A stretch of DNA of 30,391 nucleotides from an uncultured Akkermansia sp. (lineage in GTDB: Bacteria; Verrucomicrobiota; Verrucomicrobiia; Verrucomicrobiales; Akkermansiaceae), in the NCBI GenBank assembly GCA_947585525.1, contig CANPXA010000003.1:1-30391 (forward strand). Reading direction: 5' to 3'. Positions 23,593-29,194 of this stretch are shown here, piece after piece. The notes below the pieces were generated by a model. That model had not been told where the DNA came from. It did not search any database and saw only the letters and a program-made list of their open reading frames with translations. A program made the translations under genes and the position numbers. Each line of letters begins with the position of its first letter. Position 1 is the first letter of the stretch.

Positions 23593-23621
23593 TCGACAAG
23601 AGGAAGAGCATCTGCTATAAG
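23593..23621 (+). promoter_or_regulatory. Promoter of the ankyrin gene
   Basis: TCGACA (23593-23598), 17 bp, TATAAG (23616-23621). The expected start point is 23628-23630, at the ATG itself, implying a leaderless mRNA. The in-frame GTG at 23621 overlaps the -10 box and is not a credible start. Confidence 0.5.
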
Positions 23622-23629
23622 TGGGGACA

Positions 23630-24427
23630 ATGAGGGACTACGTCAATCCAATGGTGATGCTGGTGGCTATCATCCTGATGGTTGTAAAGGCGTGTGGGGG
23701 AGGAGGAGAGAATGATGCCGTCATAGGACTGCTGGTGTTGTGTATCACGGCCGTTGTGGTGAATGGAGCTCTGGCAGTGGCCGGCGTTCTCGTGAGGCGT
23801 CCCGTGTTGATGAAGGTTGTATGGGCGGGGGTGTACTTTGTGATGGGGTGTGGAATATGGGCTGTGTGGATGACGCCTGTAGGTGAGGAAGAAGCAGCCT
23901 ATCGTGAAGCCAAGAAGGAGCAGGTGGATCCCTTTGCCCGCGATGAAGAGGGGGAATGCTTGTTTACCCGCGCGGCTGCGCTTGGAAAGGAAAATGTTGT
24001 CCAGCAAATTATCGATTCCATGCATCCGACGGAAGAGATGATCAACGAAGCCGGCAGGAGAGCGGCAGAGGAAAATCGAGTAGGCGTGTTGGTATGTCTG
24101 GCGCGTGTAGGGATGCGAGCGGGCGCTATGAGCGGTGGAGTGCCGCTGCTGCATTCGGCGGCTCAGAACGGGAGTTGTGAAGCGATGGAATGGCTCATCT
24201 TGCGCGGGGCTTCTACCGATGCGCGGGATGAGGAAGGCAGTACGGCGCTCATTCATGCGGTGCAATCCGGAAACGTTTCGGCAGTGAGATTACTCATCGA
24301 GAAAGGGGCTGATCCCAAGTTGCGTGACGCGATGGGGCGCCGTGCCTTGGATTACGCCCGCAGTGAAGAAATGGAGGAAATACTGACCTCCTCACAACCC
24401 GCAAGCAACAACCTTCCCTCCTCATGA
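23630..24427 (+). CDS. Membrane-anchored ankyrin-repeat protein
   Basis: The 265-residue protein has three predicted membrane segments in the first ~90 residues (MVMLVAIILMVV; IGLLVLCITAVVVNGALAVAG; VVWAGVYFVMGCGIWAVW). A soluble C-terminal domain follows. Ankyrin repeats are clear from VPLLHSAAQNGSCEAMEWLI through GSTALIHAVQSGNVSAVRLLIEKGA to RRALDYARSEEMEEIL, with degenerate repeats before (CLFTRAAALGKENVVQQII). Ankyrin repeats mediate protein binding; a specific role is unknown. The start could be ATG 23630 or ATG 23651. The stop overlaps the next gene's start (ATGA), so the two proteins are probably made together. Confidence 0.8.
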   Translation: MRDYVNPMVMLVAIILMVVKACGGGGENDAVIGLLVLCITAVVVNGALAVAGVLVRRPVLMKVVWAGVYFVMGCGIWAVWMTPVGEEEAAYREAKKEQVDPFARDEEGECLFTRAAALGKENVVQQIIDSMHPTEEMINEAGRRAAEENRVGVLVCLARVGMRAGAMSGGVPLLHSAAQNGSCEAMEWLILRGASTDARDEEGSTALIHAVQSGNVSAVRLLIEKGADPKLRDAMGRRALDYARSEEMEEILTSSQPASNNLPSS

Positions 24428-25245
24428 GACGCCTCATCATCTCCCTACTCGTGATCGGCTGTGTATGTTTCGCCGATGATATAACACTCACGGATGGCAC
24501 CGTGCTGCGCGAGGCACAGGTTGTGCGCAAGGATTCGGACTCAGCGGTTATCCGTCATAGTGAGGGAGTGCAGAGGGTAAGCTTTGAACGCTTGCCCAAC
24601 GAGTTGCAGGAAAGTCTTGACCTCACACCTCAGGCGGTGCAAGCGCGCAGAGAACTTGCCAAAAATGAGCAGTTGGCTCGGGAGCTTGCACAGGAAAAAT
24701 TAGCAACTCAGCAGAGGGAGGCGTTGGAGACGAGCAGGCTTTCGCCTCGCTACCTCACCGGAGCTGATGTGATGGCTCTCTACTCTGCATGGGATACCCT
24801 TTCTGCTGCCGCAGCCGAGTATCTGGCGGCCGAGTGGAACCGTCGGGAAGCCCTGCGTTGCAACCTCACTGTGGAGTCAGATCGTTACGCGAAGGATGCT
24901 CAGCAGCTCTCCGCCCGCATGGAAAACGAGCGTGCCGACCTCCTCAAGCAGAAACGTCAGGTTGCTTCCCTTAAAGAGGAACTCAATCAGGCACGAGCCG
25001 ATTTAAAGAAAGCTCAGAATTCCCTGCATTCGTACAAAGAGGAATACGAAAAACTCAGCAAACAACAGCAGGAGTCCCCTTCCACAGTTGTCATCTCAGA
25101 GCCCAATTACGTGCCGGTCTATCGTCCCAATCCCATCGTGCTGCCGCCGGTCATTGTGAGACCAACGCCTCCGCCTCCCCCGCACGGACTGCGTCCGCCG
25201 TTGCATGGACCGATGGGACCGCGACCGAAGCCTCCCGCGAGATGA
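24424..25245 (+). CDS. Exported coiled-coil protein with N-terminal SHD1-like domain and proline-rich tail
   Basis: The 273-residue protein starts MRRLIISLLVIGCVCFADD, a signal sequence. Cleavage after CFA is possible, but VIGC at residues 10-13 also fits a lipobox, so it may be a lipoprotein. Residues about 20-70 (ITLTDGTVLREAQVV ... HSEGVQRVSFERLPNELQ) form the short beta domain often found at the start of exported proteins of Verrucomicrobiota and Planctomycetota. Residues about 75-115 and 150-215 are charged coiled coil (for example LKQKRQVASLKEELNQ). The last ~50 residues are Pro-rich (RPTPPPPPHGLRPP). Its function is unknown; periplasmic scaffold or envelope linker is a guess. It overlaps the ankyrin gene by 4 bp and converges with arsR at only 3 bp. 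Confidence 0.82.
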   Translation: MRRLIISLLVIGCVCFADDITLTDGTVLREAQVVRKDSDSAVIRHSEGVQRVSFERLPNELQESLDLTPQAVQARRELAKNEQLARELAQEKLATQQREALETSRLSPRYLTGADVMALYSAWDTLSAAAAEYLAAEWNRREALRCNLTVESDRYAKDAQQLSARMENERADLLKQKRQVASLKEELNQARADLKKAQNSLHSYKEEYEKLSKQQQESPSTVVISEPNYVPVYRPNPIVLPPVIVRPTPPPPPHGLRPPLHGPMGPRPKPPAR

Positions 25246-25248
25246 GGG

Positions 25249-25563
25249 CTATTCGTTCATGTGCTCCATGCCGAGTTCAAGTATTTTCTGCACGTGATCA
25301 TCGGCGGGGGAGTAATAGATGCTTTTCCCTTCTCTGCGCGTGCGGACGAGGTGGCTTTGGCGCAGGATTTTGAGTTGGTGGGAGACAGCCGGAACGCTCA
25401 TGCCTAAATGCTCCGCCAAGTGGGTCACGCACAATTCGCCATGATGCAGAGCCCACAGAACCTTGAGCCTTGAGCTGTCGCCAAACACCTTGAAGAAATC
25501 GGCCAAATCGCAGATTTCTTCCTCAGACGGCATCGCTTCATCTATTTTGCAGAGATGTTCCAT
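25249..25563 (-). CDS. ArsR/SmtB-family metal-sensing repressor
   Basis: The 104-residue winged-helix protein has the DNA-recognition stretch HLAEHLGMSVPAVSHQLKILRQ and the wing RREGKSIYYSPAD. The C-terminal helix carries D-x-H, then His 11 residues after the first, then Glu 3 later (DDHVQKILELGMEHMNE). This spacing matches the alpha-5 Zn/Co/Ni site of SmtB, CzrA and NmtR-like sensors. The alpha-3 cysteine motif ELCVCDL of CadC/ArsR types is here ELCVTHL, lacking the second Cys, so a zinc-type rather than a thiolate sensor is more likely. No metal transporter or metallothionein gene is adjacent. It follows rnc by 36 bp. Confidence 0.9.
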   Translation of the reverse strand: MEHLCKIDEAMPSEEEICDLADFFKVFGDSSRLKVLWALHHGELCVTHLAEHLGMSVPAVSHQLKILRQSHLVRTRREGKSIYYSPADDHVQKILELGMEHMNE

Positions 25564-25574
25564 AAATTTTCTTT

Positions 25575-25603
25575 TTGATACTCCATCACCTGCCTCACGT
25601 CAA
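25575..25603 (-). promoter_or_regulatory. Candidate arsR promoter
   Basis: On the minus strand TTGACG (25598-25603), 17 bp, TATCAA (25575-25580). The -35 box overlaps the rnc stop codon, so arsR may be transcribed separately. The leader would be about 5 nt. No clear SmtB-type 12-2-12 operator was seen. Confidence 0.35.
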
Positions 25604-26286
25604 GCTGAATTTTCTGACTTGAGGAGAAGCAGGGCTTGTTCAGCGGCTGCGGTCTCAGCGCGACGTTTACTGGAGCCTTCGCCGGTACCCAGGACACGAT
25701 TCTGCCAGATAGCTACGGCTCGGTAGAGGGGAGGGAATTCGGTAATTTGGTTCACTTGGTATTCGGCCGTCGTGTTGTTGATGCTCTGGAGGAGCTCCTG
25801 GAGTTCGCCCTTGGGGTTGGTCGAGAAGATGGCGCGAGCTTCCTCCAACCAGCGTTCCCCGAGAAGGCGAAGAGCCACTTGGGAAGCGGTGGCAAAGTCG
25901 GAATCCAGCATGACAGCCCCAATAATGCTCTCGAAGGTGTTGGCGAGCACAGAGAGAGTGTTTCTTCCCCCGCTCTTCTCCAGATGGGAACTCATGAGCA
26001 GTTGATCACCCCAACCGAGTTTTTTGGCGAGCTCTCCGAGGTGTTTCCGGCTCACGATGGAGGCGCGCATTTTGGTGAGAACCCCTTCATCGGCTTCCGG
26101 GCAGGCAGCGAAGAGTCGGAGAGAGACGACCAGCTCCAGGACGGCATCCCCCAGATATTCGAGCCGCTCGTACGGGGAAGGTGATGAAACGTCCCTTTGC
26201 AGACTGGGGTGAGAGAGGGCATCGCGCAGGAGGGACTCGTTTTGAAACCGGTAGTCCAACTTCTGCTCAATGTATTCCCTTTGCAT
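25600..26286 (-). CDS. rnc: Ribonuclease III
   Basis: The 228-residue endonuclease cuts double-stranded RNA in rRNA and mRNA processing. The nuclease domain has YRFQNESLLRDALSHPS, the signature ERLEYLGDAVLELVVS with the metal-binding Glu and Asp, and ANTFESIIGAV with the second catalytic acidic pair. The C-terminal double-stranded RNA-binding domain runs from PKGELQELLQSI to KRRAETAAAEQALLLL. Length is typical (about 225). The frame stays open up to 26685, but the family-like part starts at the ATG 26286 (MQREYIEQKL); ATG 26292 and 26298 are close alternatives. There is no clear Shine-Dalgarno. It is followed by arsR after 36 bp, and about 470 bp of structured, gene-free DNA lies upstream. 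Confidence 0.96.
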   Translation of the reverse strand: MQREYIEQKLDYRFQNESLLRDALSHPSLQRDVSSPSPYERLEYLGDAVLELVVSLRLFAACPEADEGVLTKMRASIVSRKHLGELAKKLGWGDQLLMSSHLEKSGGRNTLSVLANTFESIIGAVMLDSDFATASQVALRLLGERWLEEARAIFSTNPKGELQELLQSINNTTAEYQVNQITEFPPLYRAVAIWQNRVLGTGEGSSKRRAETAAAEQALLLLKSENSA

Positions 26287-26758
26287 ACACATGAGCATAG
26301 CACAAGCGATGGGTCGGTTCCAGAGAAAACTAGTAGGATTTTGACTGTTTTTGCGAATGGCGAGGGCAAGGCGTGTCCCACCATGTGCATCATGAAATCC
26401 AGGACCGCCAGCGAAACGTCGAGCATCTTCGGTGCGCAGGAGATGGCTTATCTTCTGCCGGAAAGAGAAAATACCGGATCCAATCTCTACGAACTCTCCG
26501 ATTGCTTGCGCGTGCGCGGTCGACAGGGAGACTTCGCTGATAGAGGACATGAAACGCCATATCGATTTTCTGGGGCGGCACTCACCGGCACACCACCTCA
26601 AGGAGTCAGAGGCTATATAGCCTTCAAACACACCTGATGGTCCGCGCCTACGTGTGCTGCCTGTCCGGAAAGCCATCCGACCCATAACGGTGCGCAGGGC
26701 ATGGTCTTCCCCCTGCGATTATGGGTTGGTAGTCCCCATCTGTCTGTCACGCGGCGAT
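26287..26758. other. Gene-free region upstream of rnc with strong secondary structure
   Basis: No recognisable protein is encoded here, although the rnc frame is open through most of it. The part nearest the AP2-like gene is highly structured. 26681-26725 can fold as CCCATAA/TTATGGG plus CGCAGGG/CCCTGCG, and 26734-26772 forms a 13-bp stem. A perfect 14-bp palindrome AGGCTATATAGCCT lies at 26610-26623. I do not recognise a tRNA, RNase P RNA, tmRNA or SRP RNA signature. Confidence 0.5.
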
Positions 26759-26772
26759 TCAGGCAGATGGGG
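26681..26772. ncRNA. Candidate structured RNA element (strand unresolved)
   Basis: Two adjacent hairpins. The first has a 7-bp outer stem CCCATAA (26681-26687) with TTATGGG (26719-26725) and a 7-bp inner stem CGCAGGG (26693-26699) with CCCTGCG (26711-26717). The second has 13-bp arms CCCCATCTGTCTG (26734-26746) and CAGGCAGATGGGG (26760-26772), with one G-U/G-T mismatch and a 13-nt loop. No T-run follows on either strand. On the minus strand it would form the 3' end of the AP2-like mRNA and the leader of rnc. No known RNA family is assigned. Confidence 0.35.
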
Positions 26773-27082
26773 CATTGGCTTTGCGGTCGTCCTTTCGAGG
26801 GCGCAGTCCGGGAGGATATTCCCCACCGTGGGAGAGTTGTCTGCACTTCGCGAAGGCGAGCGCCGGGTTATTGGGAGAAGCATTGAGAAATTGCTTAACC
26901 CTTTCGAGCATTTCCTCTGCGGCTCGCAGTGAGGCTTCAGCTCCTCCGTACTGCTTGTCGGAGAAGTAGCGCGTGAAGTGCTCTTGTTGGCGGCAGAGGG
27001 TGACGCGCCACCCTTGAAAGGAGGTAAATTCGTAGGTAAAGCGCGTGATGTTTTTCCGGCGGCGATTGAGGTCGGTATGCAT
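26759..27082 (-). CDS. Small AP2-like DNA-binding domain protein
   Basis: The 107-residue protein begins MHTDLNRRRKN. Its central part, with GWRVTLCRQQ, HFTRYFSD, YGGAEASLRAAEEM, has the three-strand-plus-helix pattern of AP2-type DNA-binding domains found in small bacterial proteins: Trp-Arg-Val strand, aromatic-rich strand ending F-S-D, then a YGG turn and an Ala-rich helix. The last ~30 residues look unstructured and basic. Which DNA or RNA it binds is unknown. The ATG 27082 is chosen because the frame upstream (open to 27232) is not protein-like. The stop lies within a strong hairpin. A weak promoter (TTGTCA, then CATATA) lies about 35-65 bp upstream. The lower-scoring C-terminus leaves some doubt about the true end. 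Confidence 0.6.
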   Translation of the reverse strand: MHTDLNRRRKNITRFTYEFTSFQGWRVTLCRQQEHFTRYFSDKQYGGAEASLRAAEEMLERVKQFLNASPNNPALAFAKCRQLSHGGEYPPGLRPRKDDRKANAPSA

Positions 27083-27288
27083 ATCAGATGATTTTGGCAG
27101 AATGGCGGGGTATATGCAAACGAATAAAGGATATGACAAGAAAATTGTTGAATGACGCGTATGACCTCCCATCTTTTTCCTTCTCCTATTCGGAATCTCC
27201 CGGAGGTTGCTCTTAGAATACGTCATAGACAATTACTCCTGCCGTCCTCATGCCATTGACCCACCCGTTCGTTTTGCTGCCCTGACTT

Positions 27289-29148
27289 TCACGATTTATG
27301 GGATGGTAGATTATGGTGTTCGCCGGATGAAAAGCCGTTCAGGACTCGGACCAACTCTGCATTTTCTTCCTCACTTCGTACGGCAATTCGCACATACGGT
27401 GAATTCTTCATGCCGAGTTTTCCCGAACAGTCTTTGATGAAGAAATCAGATAACAAGAGTTGTTGAGCAAGCCGAGAGGAAATCCAAGGAGGAAGAACTT
27501 TACAGAGGATATAATTCGCTTGTGAGGGGAGGGGTTGAAGAATAGAACTTTTTGCAAGCTCTCTTATCAAAGACTCTCGTGCTTGGGCAAGCCTGTGACA
27601 TGCCTCCCGGTAATCCGTACGGTATTTCGGGAACGTTTGCAAGAAAAATTCAGCAAACGAGTTGACGTTCCAAACGGGCAATTTCTCTTTGCAACGTTGA
27701 ATGAGTTGTATGTCGGAAGAAGCTACGATCCCCAAGCGCAAACCGGGCACACCATAAGATTTGCTAATACTCTTCACGATAACAAGGTTTGGATATTTCG
27801 ATAATATCTGTTCGCGTAGAAGACTGTTTGCTTCTCCTTCCGAAGAAAAATCCACAAAACTTTCATCAAGTAGAATTCGCTTTCCCTTAGAATAAAAACA
27901 GTCTATTAATCTCAGTACATCATCAACAGCGATAAAGTTACCGGATGGGTTATCAGGATTTATTAAGATAAGAGAATCTACTGAATCGCAGATAGAAAGC
28001 AGATGTTGAATGTCATAGGAAAAAGGATTCTCGGCATTTCCTGTGGGGTGAAAGCAAAGAACGCTATTGGGATCCATAATTCGCGCCGAATATTCTTGGG
28101 ATGTTGGCAGTGTCAACCCCACCTTACCCCATCCCGGTTCAGATAAAAGAGCAGCTATCAATTCAGCCGCTCCGTTGCCAACAACAATTTGCTCCACCTC
28201 AAGGCCATATATTTCTGCCGCAAGCGCGTCTATCTCCCCGCGCCCGGAAGGATAGTTCCGCAGTAAGGATTCATAACTTTGGCGGGCTTCATCCAACATG
28301 CGCTGTGGAGGAAAATACGGGTTTACGAGGTAGCAGAAATCCTTCATTCGAGGAAAGCGCCAATATCCTCCATACCGGGCTGAGGTTCTCGTTAGTTTTT
28401 GCTCCCCTTCGTTGCATAACATTTCCTCTGCCACTCTCAAATCCTGAAGGGTATCTACCTCATACCATTTCTCTCCATGGAGGGTTAAAAGTTTGATGTC
28501 TCTTTTTTCGAGAGTCAGTAAAACCTTGAGAATTTGTTCGTAGTAAGAGTGTTTTCCAACGGCTGTGATGTAAGCTTCTAAAAACGGGAGGTATTGTTCA
28601 CGTAGAAACTCGCGCGAAAATTTATAGATGTTTACAGTTTTGTAGTAGGAATTAATTTCACTGAAGTCAAAATGCGTTTTTGAAATCAACGCAGTCATTT
28701 CTCCTCTCTTGTTCATTTTTACCACAGTCCCATCCATGTAAGACTGATATTTATCGACAACAGCTAGATTAGGATCGGGACTTTCAAGCAGCCGCTGCAA
28801 AATTGATTTCTCAAAGATTAAATCACTTTCTAAAAGTAGAGTGTCTTCCAATTCAAGGTAATCTTTCGCCAACCACAAAGAATAGATGTTATTGGTCTTC
28901 TCATAATCCTTATTTTCAACATATTCCACATTCACTTCCTTCCATCTCGTACCGATACGATTCTTAACTTCCTGAGCCTCATAACCAACGACAAGGACAA
29001 TACGTGTTAACCTTGTCGTAGTACATAGGAGGTCCAATGATCGCTCAAGGAAGCTTCGCCCCATGATGTCGACCATTCCTTTGGTGTGACCTTGCGTCTT
29101 CTTGCCAAGACGTTTTCCCATTCCTGCTGCTAAAATAACGGCTTGCAT
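27289..29148 (-). CDS. Bifunctional LicC/PntC-like nucleotidyltransferase - PLP aminotransferase-fold fusion
   Basis: This is a 619-residue two-domain enzyme. Residues about 1-240 are a sugar/choline-phosphate nucleotidyltransferase: MQAVILAAGMGKRLG, KGMVDIMG, KTNNIYSLWLAKDYL, LLLESDLIFE and EVDTLQDLRVAE. Residues about 260-610 are a fold-type I PLP enzyme of the HisC/CobD class: GNGAAELIAALL, INPDNPSGNF, LLDESFVDF, and SISKSYGVPGLRLG with the PLP lysine. Related fusions (PntC of Treponema) and gene pairs (LicC-like enzyme with a phosphoserine decarboxylase or serinol-phosphate aminotransferase in Campylobacter) make and CDP-activate amino-alcohol or aminophosphonate groups for surface polymers. 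By analogy the C-domain makes the phospho-amine and the N-domain couples it to CMP; the substrate is unproven. It lies 46 bp downstream of a CDP-glycerol-transferase-like gene. The GC content is far lower than in the rest of the window. Confidence 0.85.
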   Translation of the reverse strand: MQAVILAAGMGKRLGKKTQGHTKGMVDIMGRSFLERSLDLLCTTTRLTRIVLVVGYEAQEVKNRIGTRWKEVNVEYVENKDYEKTNNIYSLWLAKDYLELEDTLLLESDLIFEKSILQRLLESPDPNLAVVDKYQSYMDGTVVKMNKRGEMTALISKTHFDFSEINSYYKTVNIYKFSREFLREQYLPFLEAYITAVGKHSYYEQILKVLLTLEKRDIKLLTLHGEKWYEVDTLQDLRVAEEMLCNEGEQKLTRTSARYGGYWRFPRMKDFCYLVNPYFPPQRMLDEARQSYESLLRNYPSGRGEIDALAAEIYGLEVEQIVVGNGAAELIAALLSEPGWGKVGLTLPTSQEYSARIMDPNSVLCFHPTGNAENPFSYDIQHLLSICDSVDSLILINPDNPSGNFIAVDDVLRLIDCFYSKGKRILLDESFVDFSSEGEANSLLREQILSKYPNLVIVKSISKSYGVPGLRLGIVASSDIQLIQRCKEKLPVWNVNSFAEFFLQTFPKYRTDYREACHRLAQARESLIRELAKSSILQPLPSQANYILCKVLPPWISSRLAQQLLLSDFFIKDCSGKLGMKNSPYVRIAVRSEEENAELVRVLNGFSSGEHHNLPSHKS

Positions 29149-29194
29149 AGAGTTAATAATTTCTTGAAGCTCTCAGATCAAAGAAAGTGATTTT

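Noticed and set aside
26287..26685. N-terminal extension of RNase III by up to 133 codons
   Set aside because: The frame is open, but the sequence shows no RNase III-like or other domain, and the family-typical start is at 26286.
26658..26690. Possible SRP (4.5S) RNA because of a GTCCGGAAAG stretch
   Set aside because: The bases needed to pair around the GGAA tetraloop and the AGCAGCC side of the asymmetric loop are missing.
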